Below are positions 7,146 to 16,189 of a stretch of DNA of 64,000 bases, piece after piece. This stretch comes from SP197 sp965242595. Lineage in GTDB: Bacteria > Pseudomonadota > Alphaproteobacteria > SP197. The stretch lies in NCBI GenBank assembly GCA_965242595.1, contig OZ251464.1, positions 558,001 through 622,000 on the forward strand, in the 5' to 3' direction. The notes under the pieces are model-generated. The model saw only the letters and a program-made list of their open reading frames with translations. It searched no databases and was not told where the DNA came from. Each line of letters opens with the position of its first letter. Position 1 is the first letter of the stretch. The translations under genes and the position numbers were made by a program.

Positions 7146-8306
7146 ATGAGCAACGCCCCCGATACGAATGACGATTTCCCCATCACCCTGGGGGTCGAGG
7201 AGGAGCTGTTTCTGGTCGATCCCGAAAGCCGCGACCTGCTGACCGACCCCGACCCCGCCATCATGGCGGCCTGCGAGGAGGGGCGGGGGCCGCACAAGGT
7301 GGTGACGGAGCTGCTGCGCTCGCAGATCGAAACCAACACGCGGGTGTGCGCTTCGGTGGCGGAGCTGCGCCAGGCGCTGATGGAGACCCGCCGGCTGGTG
7401 ATCGATGCGGCCGGGCGCCATGGCGCCGCCGCCTATGCCGGCTCGACCCATCCCTTCGCGGCCTGGGATGCGCAGATGACCACGCCCAAGGAGCGTTATC
7501 GCCGCTTTGCCGTCACCTTCCAGCAAAGCATCCTGCGCTTTCTGGCCGGCGGCATGCACATCCATGCCGGCTTTGGCGACGGCGATGCGCGCATCCGGGT
7601 GATGACCGCCATGCGCCGCTGGCTGCCCCTGCTGCATGCGCTTTCCACCTCGTCGCCCTTCAGCGGCGGGCGCGAGACCGGCTTCAAATCCCACCGTTTG
7701 AACCTGTTCGGCGCCCTGCAACGCACCAGCCTGCCGCCGCCCCTGGCCTCGCGGGCCGATTTCGACGCCCATGTCGCCGAGTACCAGCGGCTGGAATTCG
7801 TGAAGGACGCCAGCGAGCTGTGGTGGGACATCCGCCCCTCCCACGCCTATCCCACGGTGGAGCTGCGCATCTGCGACATCTGCCCGCTGATCGACGAGGC
7901 GATGGCCATCGTGGCGCTCTATGCCTCGCTGATCCGCTGGCTGCTGCGCCGCGATGCCGCCGGCGACCTGCCGCGCGAGCCGGCCACCGAGATTATCGCC
8001 GAAAACCGCTGGCTGGCGCAGCGCTATGGCGTGCTGGCCTTTCTGGGCGATCTGGAACGCGGCGGGCGGGTGGACATCGCAGACGAGGCGGCGCGGGCGG
8101 TGGAGGCGGTGGCGGACGACGCCCGCGCCCTGGGCTGCGAGGACGATCTCGCCCGCGTGGCCGCCATCGTCCGCCAGGGCAGCGGCGCCGACCGCCAGGT
8201 AGATCATTACCGCCTGCGGCTGCTGGAAGGCGACGGCCGCGAAGAAGCCATGCGCGCTGTGGTGGACCTGGTGATCGCCGAGACCCGCCAGGGCACGGGG
8301 GCGTGA
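7146..8306 (+). CDS. YbdK-family carboxylate-amine ligase (GCS2 type)
   Basis: This 386-residue protein belongs to glutamate-cysteine ligase family 2. It opens with TLGVEEELFLVDPESRDL, the family's ATP/metal-binding start, and has the later blocks ELLRSQIETNT, AYAGSTHPFAAW, GGMHIHAGF and WWDIRPSHAYPTVELRICD. E. coli YbdK shows weak glutamate-cysteine ligase activity, but the natural substrates of most homologues are unknown, so only a carboxylate-amine ligase activity is claimed. It is separated from the EVE gene by 54 bases with a GAACGAGGAACGAGCG leader and is probably in the same unit. Full length for the family. Confidence 0.93.
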   Translation: MSNAPDTNDDFPITLGVEEELFLVDPESRDLLTDPDPAIMAACEEGRGPHKVVTELLRSQIETNTRVCASVAELRQALMETRRLVIDAAGRHGAAAYAGSTHPFAAWDAQMTTPKERYRRFAVTFQQSILRFLAGGMHIHAGFGDGDARIRVMTAMRRWLPLLHALSTSSPFSGGRETGFKSHRLNLFGALQRTSLPPPLASRADFDAHVAEYQRLEFVKDASELWWDIRPSHAYPTVELRICDICPLIDEAMAIVALYASLIRWLLRRDAAGDLPREPATEIIAENRWLAQRYGVLAFLGDLERGGRVDIADEAARAVEAVADDARALGCEDDLARVAAIVRQGSGADRQVDHYRLRLLEGDGREEAMRAVVDLVIAETRQGTGA

Positions 8307-8348
8307 GGGGTGGGGCGATCCATTGCCGCATCGTGAAGGACGAAACGC

Positions 8349-9230
8349 ATGACGACAGCGCAGATACCGACACGGCAAGATCTTCTTTGGCCGGTTCTGA
8401 AAGCACTGGAGACTCTCGGCGGTTCCGCCTCTATTCGCGAGCTTTCGGGACAACTGGCTTCGGATTTGCAATTGCCCGACCGGATTCTCGATATACCGGT
8501 CAGGGAAGGAGGTTCCCAAAGCAAAGTCGATTACGAAGCGGCGTGGGCGCGCACGTTTCTGAAGATTGCGGGCGCAATCGACAATTCGTCGCGAGGTGTC
8601 TGGGCGATCACGGATGTGGGTCGGGCTATCGGCTCGGATGAAGAGACACGCGAAAAGGTTGCCCAGGCGCGTAAAGACTATAACCAGAGAAGGCAGCGTG
8701 AGAAGGGTGCCGAAGATCGCATTGGGAAACACGCAGGCGGGACCCCCTTGGAGGAAGAGCTGCAAAAGGAATTCTCCTGGAGAGACGATCTTCTCGGGAT
8801 TGTGCGCACTATCCCACCCGATGCTTTCGAGCGGCTTTGCCAGCGCATGTTACGAGAAGCGGGCTTCACGAAAGTCGAGGTGACAGGCCGTCCCGGCGAC
8901 GGTGGTGTGGATGGCGTCGGCGTGCTGCGTATCAAACTGCTTTCGTTCCACGTCATGTATCAATGCAAGAGGTTCACCGGATCGGTCGGTCCGGGCGACA
9001 TTCGCGATTTCCGAGGCGCGATGGCCGGGCGCGCCGACAAGGGCTTGTTCATCACCACCGGAACCTTCACGGCGGCAGCCAGGAAAGAAGCCGTGAGAGA
9101 CGGGGCAGCGCCCATCGACCTGATCGATGGCGAAGAGCTATGCGATCTTCTGAGGGAGCACGGCTTGGGGGTGAAGGCTGTTGAGAAGATAGAGATCGAT
9201 CACGAATTCGAATTCTTCAAGGGCCTGTAG
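8349..9230 (+). CDS. Mrr-type restriction endonuclease
   Basis: The protein has 293 residues. Residues 1-110 form an Mrr_N winged-helix DNA-recognition domain (QDLLWPVLKALETLGGSAS, VDYEAAWARTFLK, GVWAITDVGR). From about 150 is the Mrr catalytic PD-(D/E)XK fold: FERLCQRMLREAGFTKVEV, GRPGDGGVDG, then YQCKRF supplying the Q-x-K pair. Mrr enzymes cut methylated foreign DNA without a partner methyltransferase (type IV). Base composition is visibly AT-richer than its neighbours, suggesting transfer. Its last 31 bases overlap the 3' end of the convergent methyltransferase gene. No methyltransferase partner lies next to it, which fits type IV. Confidence 0.93.
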   Translation: MTTAQIPTRQDLLWPVLKALETLGGSASIRELSGQLASDLQLPDRILDIPVREGGSQSKVDYEAAWARTFLKIAGAIDNSSRGVWAITDVGRAIGSDEETREKVAQARKDYNQRRQREKGAEDRIGKHAGGTPLEEELQKEFSWRDDLLGIVRTIPPDAFERLCQRMLREAGFTKVEVTGRPGDGGVDGVGVLRIKLLSFHVMYQCKRFTGSVGPGDIRDFRGAMAGRADKGLFITTGTFTAAARKEAVRDGAAPIDLIDGEELCDLLREHGLGVKAVEKIEIDHEFEFFKGL

Positions 9231-9985
9231 GCGCGGGAATAGCCCTGGCGCATCTCGCCGCTTTCGCACACCGCCACCATGGCCCGCCAGTTCTCCACGA
9301 AATGGTCGGCCTGTTCGCGCCCGATCAGGGCCTTCATGCGCGGGTAGAGCGGGCCCTTCAGCCGCCGGTATTCCTCCGCCACGGCGCGGCGATACCAGGG
9401 CGAGGCGTCGGTCACCGCCACCGCCTGGAAGCCCGCGCTCCGCAGCAGCGCTTCGTACTCCGCCATGGTCATCATGGCATAGGTCAGGCCCTCCAGGCGG
9501 AACCATGCGCGCATGGCGGCGCTGTAGGGGCCCGGCGCCTTGAACCAGTCATAAAGCGTGAAGGCGCCGCCCGGCTTCAGCACCCGGCGGACCTCGGCAA
9601 AACCCGCCGCCTTGTCGTCGATCTGGGTGAAGGCGCCGGAGCTGAACACCACATCGAAGCTGGCGTCGGCGAAGGGCAGCGGCCCCGCCTCCACCTGCCG
9701 GAACGCCGCCCGCTGCGCCAGCCCCTGCGCCTGTGCGGCGTCCTGGGCGCGGCGCAGCAGCGGCGCTTCCAGGTCGATGCCGGTGACCTGGGCGCCCATG
9801 CCCGCCAGCAGCAGCGCCGGCCCGCCCAGGCCGCAGCCGATATCGAGCAGGCGCCGGCCCGCCAGTTCCAGCCCGGCCACCATGCGCCGCACATTGCCGG
9901 CGCCGCCCGGTGCCATGAAGCCTTCGCCCCAGACCAACTCCAGCGTGGCGATCATCGCCGCGTGATATTCGCCATCGTGAGTCAT
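9200..9985 (-). CDS. Class I SAM-dependent methyltransferase
   Basis: This 261-residue protein has SAM motif I LLDIGCGLGGPALLLA near residue 45, the acidic ribose ligand in VTGIDLEAPL, motif II-like FDVVFSSGAFTQIDDK and VRRVLKPGGAFTLYDWF. The fold resembles small-molecule methyltransferases of the phosphoethanolamine/sarcosine type (Methyltransf_11). The substrate is not identifiable. Its final nine codons read antisense through the 3' end of the mrr gene, and the tail RAYRPLKNSNS is unlike a normal end. The native 3' end was probably replaced when mrr arrived. It may be the last gene of the minus-strand cluster that starts at 20375, being 33 bases after the ThDP gene. Confidence 0.85.
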   Translation of the reverse strand: MTHDGEYHAAMIATLELVWGEGFMAPGGAGNVRRMVAGLELAGRRLLDIGCGLGGPALLLAGMGAQVTGIDLEAPLLRRAQDAAQAQGLAQRAAFRQVEAGPLPFADASFDVVFSSGAFTQIDDKAAGFAEVRRVLKPGGAFTLYDWFKAPGPYSAAMRAWFRLEGLTYAMMTMAEYEALLRSAGFQAVAVTDASPWYRRAVAEEYRRLKGPLYPRMKALIGREQADHFVENWRAMVAVCESGEMRQGYSRAYRPLKNSNS

Positions 9986-10018
9986 GGGCCGCGGGTCATG
10001 GGCTGTGGGCCACGAGCG

Positions 10019-11563
10019 CTACGGAACCACCGCCTCGATCAGGAAGGGGCCGTTACCGGCGAAGGCGGCCGCCAGGGCGCGGTTGAAGTCCTCGGCCGTC
10101 TCGGCCCGGGCCGCTTCCACGCCCATGCCGTTGGCGATGGTCACCCAGTCCAGATGGGGGCGGTCGAGGTCGAACATGTCGCGGGCCGCCGGCCCCGGAT
10201 TGGCGCCGACATTGCGCAGCTCGCCATGCAGGATGGCATAGCTGCGGTTGGCGTAGATCACCGTCACCACGTCCAGCTGTTCGCGCGCCTGGGTCCACAG
10301 CGCCTGCACGGTGTACATGGCGCTGCCGTCGCCGGTCAGGCACAGCACCTTGCGCCCGGGGCAGGCGATGGCGGCCCCGGTGGCCTCCGGCAGGGCGCGC
10401 CCGATGGAACCGCCGGTGCCGAACAGCCAGTCATGGGGCGGCGCGCCCTTGGTCCAGGGGTGCAGCATGCGCCCGCAGGTGATGGATTCGTCGGAAACGA
10501 TGCAGCCCTCCGGCAGCAGATGGCCGATGGCGGCGGCGACGGCATCGGCATCGAGCGCGCCCTGGCGCAGCGCCGGGCGGGCGGGCGCCTCGCGCGCCGG
10601 CTCCGCAGCGGTGGCCCCCAGCGCGGCGGCCAGCCCGTCCAGGGCAGCCACGAGGTCGGCGCCGTTGGGGGCCAGCAGATGGGTGCGGCAGGTGTCGGGG
10701 ATCAGCAGGCTGGGCTTGCCGGGATAGGCGAAGAAGGCCACCGGGCGCCGGCAGCCCACCAGGACCATGTGGCGGAGGTCGCGGGTGACGGCCAGCGCCT
10801 CGTCCACCACATAGGGCATGCGTTCGGGGGTGACGCGCCCGGCGCCGCGTTCGCTGCGGGCGGCCGCGAACTCGCTGCGCAGGCTGGCGCCGGTGGCGGC
10901 GGCGATGCGCCCGGCGAGCTCCAGCGCCTCCCCACGCAGGGCGTGGCCGCCCAGCAGCAGCATGGCCTTCTCGCCCGAACGCAGCGCCGCCGCGCAGCGG
11001 GCGATGGCGGCCTCGTCCAGCGCCGCTGGTGCCGGTGCAGGTGGGACGGCGGCCGGGCCTTCGGCCTCGTTCCAGGCGGTATCGGCCGGCAGGATCAGGG
11101 TGGCGATGCGTCCGGGCGGCACCATCGCCGCGGCGATGGCGCTGGCGCCGTCGCCCGCCACCTGCCCGGCCGCGGCGCTGGTCTTCACCCAGTCGGAGAC
11201 CGGGCGGGCGATGCCTTCGATATCGGCCGTCAGCGGCGCGTCGTGGGCGACGTGATAGCTGGCATGTTCGCCGACGATGTTGACCATCGGCGTCGCCGCC
11301 TTCCTGGCGTTGTGCAGATTGGCCAGCCCGTTGCCCAGGCCGGGGCCGGTGTGCAGCAGGGTGGCGGCGGGCCTGCCCGTCATGCGACCGTAGCCGTCGG
11401 CCGCGCCGGTCACCACCCCTTCGAACAGGCCCAGCACGCAGCGCATGCCCGCCACCCGGTCCAGCGCGGCGCAGAAGTGCATCTCCGAGGTGCCGGGATT
11501 GGTAAAGCAGACCTCCACCCCACCGCCCAGCAGGGTGCGCACCAGGCTTTCGGCTCCATTCAT
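10019..11563 (-). CDS. ThDP-dependent enzyme, acetolactate-synthase/decarboxylase-like
   Basis: The protein has 514 residues and the three-domain layout of ThDP 2-oxoacid enzymes. The N-terminal pyrimidine-binding part has FTNPGTSEMHF and a Glu in FEGVVTGAADGYGR. The C-terminal pyrophosphate-binding part has GDGSAMYTVQALWTQAREQL followed by YANRSYAILHGE. It is annotated loosely as acetolactate synthase in related sequences, but it lacks a regulatory-subunit partner and is closer in style to benzoylformate-type decarboxylases. It sits 11 bases after the creatininase-family gene in a catabolic run, so decarboxylation of a 2-oxoacid intermediate is more plausible than branched-chain synthesis. 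Confidence 0.8.
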   Translation of the reverse strand: MNGAESLVRTLLGGGVEVCFTNPGTSEMHFCAALDRVAGMRCVLGLFEGVVTGAADGYGRMTGRPAATLLHTGPGLGNGLANLHNARKAATPMVNIVGEHASYHVAHDAPLTADIEGIARPVSDWVKTSAAAGQVAGDGASAIAAAMVPPGRIATLILPADTAWNEAEGPAAVPPAPAPAALDEAAIARCAAALRSGEKAMLLLGGHALRGEALELAGRIAAATGASLRSEFAAARSERGAGRVTPERMPYVVDEALAVTRDLRHMVLVGCRRPVAFFAYPGKPSLLIPDTCRTHLLAPNGADLVAALDGLAAALGATAAEPAREAPARPALRQGALDADAVAAAIGHLLPEGCIVSDESITCGRMLHPWTKGAPPHDWLFGTGGSIGRALPEATGAAIACPGRKVLCLTGDGSAMYTVQALWTQAREQLDVVTVIYANRSYAILHGELRNVGANPGPAARDMFDLDRPHLDWVTIANGMGVEAARAETAEDFNRALAAAFAGNGPFLIEAVVP

Positions 11564-11574
11564 CGCGCCCCCGC

Positions 11575-12321
11575 TCAGGCGGCCGTCAGAAAGGCCCGGT
11601 AGGCGGCAGCCAGATCCGCCGCCGATGCTTCCACCAGGCGCTTGCCCGCCTCGGCCGTGGCCAGCGAGGGCAGGCTGCCGATGCGCCCGTCGGGATAGCG
11701 GCGCCGGTAATCGTCGGCGTCGTGGATGCCGCTATAGGCCGGCGCCCGGGCGGCGAAATTGACGTGCTTGGCGTGTTCGGGAAAGGCGAAGCGGGTGACG
11801 GAGATCTCGCTACAGGTGGCGTGCTCGCCCTCGTCGGTGCCGAACAGCTCCCTGGAGATCGCCTTGACGGCGGCCGAATCCCACCAATTGGCCAGCTTGC
11901 AGCGCAGCGGGCGCTGGGCCGGCCGCGTCAGCAGCGAGGTCTCCGAATGGATTTCGGCGAAGGCGGCCTGCACCGTGGCGATGTTGCCGCCATGGCCGTT
12001 GAGAAAAAAGAAGCGATCGAACCCGTGGCGGGCCAGCGACAGCACCTGGTCGCGAATCACGGCGATCAGGGTGGAAGGGCGCAGGCAGATGGAGCCGGCA
12101 AAGCCCAGATGGTGCTGGGCCACCCCGGTGGCGATGGTGGGCGCCACCATGGCGCCCGCCGCCTCGCCCAGCCTGGCGGCGATGGTCTGCGGGCACAGGA
12201 AATCGGTGCCGATGGGGCCGTTGGGGCCGTGCTGTTCGGTGGAACCGATGGGTATGACGATGCCCGAAGACGTCTCCAGATAGCGTTCCACCTCCTGCCA
12301 GGTCGCGAATTGCAGCTGCAT
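11575..12321 (-). CDS. Creatininase-family amidohydrolase
   Basis: The protein has 248 residues from the ATG preceded by GCGGGGGAACC; an upstream in-frame ATG would add 24 Gly/Arg-rich residues and is rejected. Creatininase-family metal motifs are present: PIGSTEQHGPNGPIGTDF (Glu, His, Asp ligands) and FFLNGHGGN, followed by EGEHATCSE. The family hydrolyses amide bonds of cyclic or formamide substrates, including creatinine and formyl-mycofactocin-type compounds. The substrate here is not proven. It lies between the 2-hydroxyacid dehydrogenase and the ThDP enzyme on the same strand; the 111-base gap upstream holds no gene. Confidence 0.88.
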   Translation of the reverse strand: MQLQFATWQEVERYLETSSGIVIPIGSTEQHGPNGPIGTDFLCPQTIAARLGEAAGAMVAPTIATGVAQHHLGFAGSICLRPSTLIAVIRDQVLSLARHGFDRFFFLNGHGGNIATVQAAFAEIHSETSLLTRPAQRPLRCKLANWWDSAAVKAISRELFGTDEGEHATCSEISVTRFAFPEHAKHVNFAARAPAYSGIHDADDYRRRYPDGRIGSLPSLATAEAGKRLVEASAADLAAAYRAFLTAA

Positions 12322-12432
12322 GGTTCCCCCGCCGGCGCGGCGCGACGATAGAACACCCCCCATCCCCTGGCCAGCCCTCTGGCCAGCCGCCATGCCTCCG
12401 TCCGGGGGCGTCCGGGGGCGGGGGCGCCGCGC

Positions 12433-13428
12433 TCAATAGCCGCGCCGGGCGGCGATGCGGTTGAGAAGGCGCCCGCCTTTCAGAAAGCGGGCGAGATTGG
12501 CGAAGAACAGGTCCAGGGTTGCGGGGATGTAGCTTTCGGCATCGTCGGACGAACAATGGGGCACCAGCATCAGATTGGGCACCTGCCACAGCGGCGAGCA
12601 GGAGGGCAGCGGCTCGGGATCGAAGACATCGAGCAGGGCGGCGGCGAGGCGGCCTTCGGTCAAAAGCTCCGCCAGGGCGGCGTTATCGACGATCCCGGCC
12701 CGGCCCATATTGATCAGGGTGGCGCCGGGCTTCAGCAGCAGCAGGCGGCGGCGGTCGATCAGGCCGCGGGTGGCCTCGGTCAGCGGCGCCATCACGATCA
12801 CGCTGTCGGCCTCGCCCAGCACGGAATCGATGGCTTCTGCCGCCACCACCCGGTCGGCCCAGCGGCAGGGCCGCCCGCGCCGGGTGACGCCGATCACCCG
12901 CATCGCCAGGCGCCGCTTCAGCCAGCGGGCGGTGGCAGCGCCCATGCCGCCCAGGCCGACGATGACGGCGGTCTTGCCCTCGATGCGGGTGGTGAAACGC
13001 TTGTGCCAGCGGCGCTGCGCCTTGTTGTCGGCAAAAAAGGCCAGGCCGTGGGCCATGGCCAGCAGCGCCGCGCCGGCGAACTCGGCCGCCTTGGCGCCGT
13101 GAACGCCGCTGTTGTTGGTGATGTTGAGGCCCGGCCACACCCAGTCGAAGGGTTGCAGATGCTCGCTGCCGGCCCCGGTCAGCGCGATCCAGCGCAGCCT
13201 GGGCGCCATCGCCCGCAGCCCTTGCAGCGGGAAGCGCCAGCCGATGGCGATGTCGGCCGCGCCGATGCCGGCGGCAAAGCGGTCGTGGTCCCAGCTCCAG
13301 TCGAAGGCCACCTGGCGCGCCGTTTCGGGATGGCGGCGGCAGGCGGCGGCGACCCGCTCCTCCGTCACCCGGAACAGGTCGGGCTGGGAGGTGAGCGCCG
13401 CGACATGGACGCGCAGCGGCGCCGTCAC
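12433..13428 (-). CDS. D-2-hydroxyacid dehydrogenase family protein
   Basis: The protein has 331 residues from a GTG that overlaps the Rieske gene stop (GTGA). The NAD-binding motif is VIVGLGGMGAATARWLKRRL. Catalytic positions are recognisable: Arg in INMGRAGIVD, Glu in LDVFDPEPLP and His in LVPHCSSDD. These enzymes interconvert 2-oxoacids and D-2-hydroxyacids with NAD(P)H. It resembles a second enzyme at 62980-63996, with the same DPEPLP and a similar N-terminal architecture, so the two are probably paralogues. Translational coupling to the oxygenase suggests it acts on a product of that step. Confidence 0.9.
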   Translation of the reverse strand: MTAPLRVHVAALTSQPDLFRVTEERVAAACRRHPETARQVAFDWSWDHDRFAAGIGAADIAIGWRFPLQGLRAMAPRLRWIALTGAGSEHLQPFDWVWPGLNITNNSGVHGAKAAEFAGAALLAMAHGLAFFADNKAQRRWHKRFTTRIEGKTAVIVGLGGMGAATARWLKRRLAMRVIGVTRRGRPCRWADRVVAAEAIDSVLGEADSVIVMAPLTEATRGLIDRRRLLLLKPGATLINMGRAGIVDNAALAELLTEGRLAAALLDVFDPEPLPSCSPLWQVPNLMLVPHCSSDDAESYIPATLDLFFANLARFLKGGRLLNRIAARRGY

Positions 13429-14573
13429 GCCGCCAGCACCCGGTCCAGCACCCAGTTGTCGATGACATGCACCAGGGGCTCGAGATGGCTGAAGCGGCCG
13501 GGCCGGGCAAAGGGCGATGCCATGCCCGCCTGCTGCCGTTCGGAGATGTCGTTGTCCTCGGCGATGGATCGGTCCCAGCGACGGTAATAATTGCCGGCCA
13601 GGCGGTCGAAATCGCCCCGCGCCACCGTGGCGGCGGGAAAACAGGAACCGACGATCAGGCGGGTGCGGGTGGCGCTCACCGGGTGCAGTTCCAGCCACCA
13701 CATGCAATCGAAGGTCAGCCCGAACATGGTGGAGGGATTGATGAGGATGTAATAAGTGCCTGCGGCCGCATCGCCCGCCAGGGTGGGGATATAGGGAAAG
13801 CCCTCGCTGCCCGGCAGCAGGGCGCGGCTGCCCTGGTGGCGGGTGAACAGGCCGCAATATTCGCCCCTGGCGGCGATGGGCGGGTTGTGGTCGCGCTTCT
13901 GCTTCTGGATGGTCTGGTGGTGCACGGTGGGGACGTGATAGCTCTCCATGGCGTTTTCGACATAAAGCTTCCAGTTGCAGGCGAGGTCGTATTCCACCCG
14001 CCTGGCGGTCACCATGGCGTCGAGGTCGTAAGGGGCCAGCAGCTGCGGCAGGTCGCCCAGCCAGTCGGCCAGCGGCGCTGCGGCGCTGTCGAAGTTCAGG
14101 AACATGAAGCCGGCCCAGCATTCCAGCCTCAGCTGCACCAGGCCGAAATCCCTGCGGTCGAAGGCCACCGTGTCCTCCATCTCCATGGCGGCGATCAGGC
14201 GCCCGTCGTCGATGGCATAGGTCCAGGCGTGATAGGGGCAGGAGAAGGTGGCGCAGCGGCCCTCGCCCTCCACGATTCTGGCGCCGCGGTGGCGGCAGGA
14301 ATTGGCGAAGGCGCGCAGCTTGCCGTCGCGGCCCCGGACCAGAATCAGGGGCACGCCGACGAAATCGAAGGCGGCATAGTCGCCGGCCTCGGGCAGGCGG
14401 TCGGCGCGCCCGACGAAGTTCCAGGCCTTCATGAACACGGTCTCCACCTCGCGGCGGAAGAAATCGGGCGCGGTGTAGCAATCCGGCGGCAGGGTTTCGG
14501 CCTCCAGCAGCGGCTTTCTGGTGGCGGCATAGCGGGCCGGATCGAAGCGGCGGCAGGCGGGGTTGTCCGTCAT
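13425..14573 (-). CDS. Rieske non-heme iron oxygenase, alpha subunit type
   Basis: The protein has 382 residues. The N-terminal Rieske domain binds 2Fe-2S through CRHRG (about residue 93) and CPYHAW (about residue 112). The C-terminal catalytic domain has the mononuclear iron site region NWKLYVENAMESYHVPTVHH. Overall it resembles enzymes that demethylate quaternary ammonium compounds (glycine betaine, stachydrine, carnitine monooxygenases). A partner reductase is needed and none is in the window. It begins 96 bases after the MttB-like gene on the same strand, a neighbourhood that supports a methylated-amine substrate. The exact substrate is inference. Confidence 0.9.
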   Translation of the reverse strand: MTDNPACRRFDPARYAATRKPLLEAETLPPDCYTAPDFFRREVETVFMKAWNFVGRADRLPEAGDYAAFDFVGVPLILVRGRDGKLRAFANSCRHRGARIVEGEGRCATFSCPYHAWTYAIDDGRLIAAMEMEDTVAFDRRDFGLVQLRLECWAGFMFLNFDSAAAPLADWLGDLPQLLAPYDLDAMVTARRVEYDLACNWKLYVENAMESYHVPTVHHQTIQKQKRDHNPPIAARGEYCGLFTRHQGSRALLPGSEGFPYIPTLAGDAAAGTYYILINPSTMFGLTFDCMWWLELHPVSATRTRLIVGSCFPAATVARGDFDRLAGNYYRRWDRSIAEDNDISERQQAGMASPFARPGRFSHLEPLVHVIDNWVLDRVLAA

Positions 14574-14668
14574 GGCCCTCTCTCGGTGGCAGGCGCGCCT
14601 TCCTGCGCGGGGTTCGGACTCTAGGCAGGCGGTGTGGCCGGGGCAAGCCGGCGCCCGCTATGCCCCCG

Positions 14669-16189
14669 CTACATCTGTGCCGGCTGCCGTTTGCGGCGGG
14701 CGACGAAGGCGTCGAGCTGCTCCGCTATGGCGGCGTCCAGCGGCGGTGGCTCGAAGGCGTCCAGCAGCTGGCGGACGATGGCGCCCGCCCGCCAGGTGGC
14801 GTCTCTGGCGCCGTCTTCGCGCCAGGTTTCGAAATTGCGCCAGTCGGACAGCATGGGGGTGTAAAAGGCGTTCTCGTAGCGCTCCAGCGTGTGCCGCGCG
14901 CCGAAGAAATGGCCGCCGGGGGCGACCTCGGCGATGGCGTCGAAGGCCAGCGCCGCCTCGTCGGTGGCCAGCGGCTGCAACAGCTCGGCCATCATCTGCA
15001 ACATCTCGGCGTCCAGCACCGCCTTTTCGAAGCTGGCGGTCAGCCCGCCCTCCAGCCAGCCGGCGCCGTGATGCAGCAGATTGGCATGGCCCATGACGGC
15101 CGCCCAGATCGACATCTGGGATTCATAGGCCGCCTGGGCATCCACGGCGTTGGAGGCGTTGGTGTTGCTGGAACGGTAGGGCAGGCGGTAGCGCCGGGCC
15201 AGTTGACCGCCCACCAGGGCCGCCTTGGCGTATTCCGGCGTGCCGAAGGCGGGGGCGCCGGTCCGCATGTCCACATTGCTGGTAAAGCCGCCATAGAACA
15301 CCGGCGCGCCGGGGGCCACGGCCTGAACCAGGGCGATGCCGGCCAGGGCCTCGGCGTTCTGCTGCACCAGCGCGCCCGCCACGGTGGCGGGGCTCATGGC
15401 GCCGGCCAGGGTGAAGGGCGTCAGCGAGACCGCCTGGCCGTTCCGCGCCGCTTCCATCGCGCCTTCCAGCATCGGCCCGTCGATGCGGCGCGGCGAGTTG
15501 ACGTTGATGGTGGTGAACAGGCCCGGTTCGGCGGCGATTTCGGCCCGCGTCCGCCCGCGGGCGATGCACAGCATGTCGATGGCGTCGCTCACCCGCTGCC
15601 GGCCCAGCCCGGAAGCGTGCCAGACCTTGTCGGAAAGCGTGAGGATCGAGCGGATGCAGTCGAGATGGCGGGTGTCGGCGTCGAGATCCACCGGCGCCAC
15701 CGGCACGCCGCCGCACAGATGCAGCACGTCGAGGCTCTGGGTAAGGCGGATGAAGTTCTCGAAATCGACAAAGCTGCCCTGGCGGCGCCCGCCTGCGAGG
15801 TCGCTGGCATAGGCCGGCCCGCCCACCGAATTGAAGGCGATGCTGTCGCCGCCGAAGACCAGCGCCCGGGCCGGGTTGCGCGGCGTCAGCGTGAAGGAGG
15901 ACGGGGCGCGAGCGACCAGTTCGGCGACCAGATGGCGGTCGAAGCGGACCAGCGGGCCGTCCGCGCGGACGTCGGCGCCGGCCGCCTTCAGCCGCTGGCG
16001 CGCCTCCTGCGACAGGAACTCGACCCCCAGCTCCTCCAGCACCTTGAGCGAGGTGAGGTGGATGGCCTCGATTTCGTCGTCGGAGACGATCTCCAGCGGG
16101 CGGTAGGGGTTGCGCAGCGGTTGCCAGGGCCGCTGACGGATCGTGTGACGGCCCGGGCCGGTCCGCGCCCGGCGGCGGCGCCGCGTCAT
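14669..16189 (-). CDS. Trimethylamine methyltransferase family protein (MttB homologue without pyrrolysine)
   Basis: The protein has 506 residues with an Arg-rich N-terminus (MTRRRRRARTGPGRHTIRQR), then the MttB fold: YRPLEIVSDDEIEAIHLTSL, LEELGVEFLSQEARQRLKAA, LTPRNPARALVFGG, then PVFYGGFTSNVDMRTGAPAF and PYRSSNTNASNAVDAQAAYE. The frame is open throughout, so there is no amber codon for pyrrolysine. Non-Pyl homologues transfer a methyl group from quaternary amines such as glycine betaine or proline betaine to a corrinoid protein. No corrinoid protein or reductive activase gene is visible nearby, which is odd for such a route. Its start overlaps the previous gene by 4 bases. Confidence 0.9.
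   Translation of the reverse strand: MTRRRRRARTGPGRHTIRQRPWQPLRNPYRPLEIVSDDEIEAIHLTSLKVLEELGVEFLSQEARQRLKAAGADVRADGPLVRFDRHLVAELVARAPSSFTLTPRNPARALVFGGDSIAFNSVGGPAYASDLAGGRRQGSFVDFENFIRLTQSLDVLHLCGGVPVAPVDLDADTRHLDCIRSILTLSDKVWHASGLGRQRVSDAIDMLCIARGRTRAEIAAEPGLFTTINVNSPRRIDGPMLEGAMEAARNGQAVSLTPFTLAGAMSPATVAGALVQQNAEALAGIALVQAVAPGAPVFYGGFTSNVDMRTGAPAFGTPEYAKAALVGGQLARRYRLPYRSSNTNASNAVDAQAAYESQMSIWAAVMGHANLLHHGAGWLEGGLTASFEKAVLDAEMLQMMAELLQPLATDEAALAFDAIAEVAPGGHFFGARHTLERYENAFYTPMLSDWRNFETWREDGARDATWRAGAIVRQLLDAFEPPPLDAAIAEQLDAFVARRKRQPAQM

Noticed and set aside
6126..8765. Minus-strand open frame of about 880 codons opposite gpsA, the EVE gene and ybdK
   Set aside because: It covers three confirmed genes on the other strand and shows no family signature.
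10019..11563. Biosynthetic acetolactate synthase
   Set aside because: There is no small subunit nearby and the gene sits in a catabolic run; a generic ThDP enzyme call is safer.
14669..16189. Possible pyrrolysine-containing MttB
   Set aside because: The frame is open with no in-frame TAG before the terminal stop, so it is the non-pyrrolysine type.
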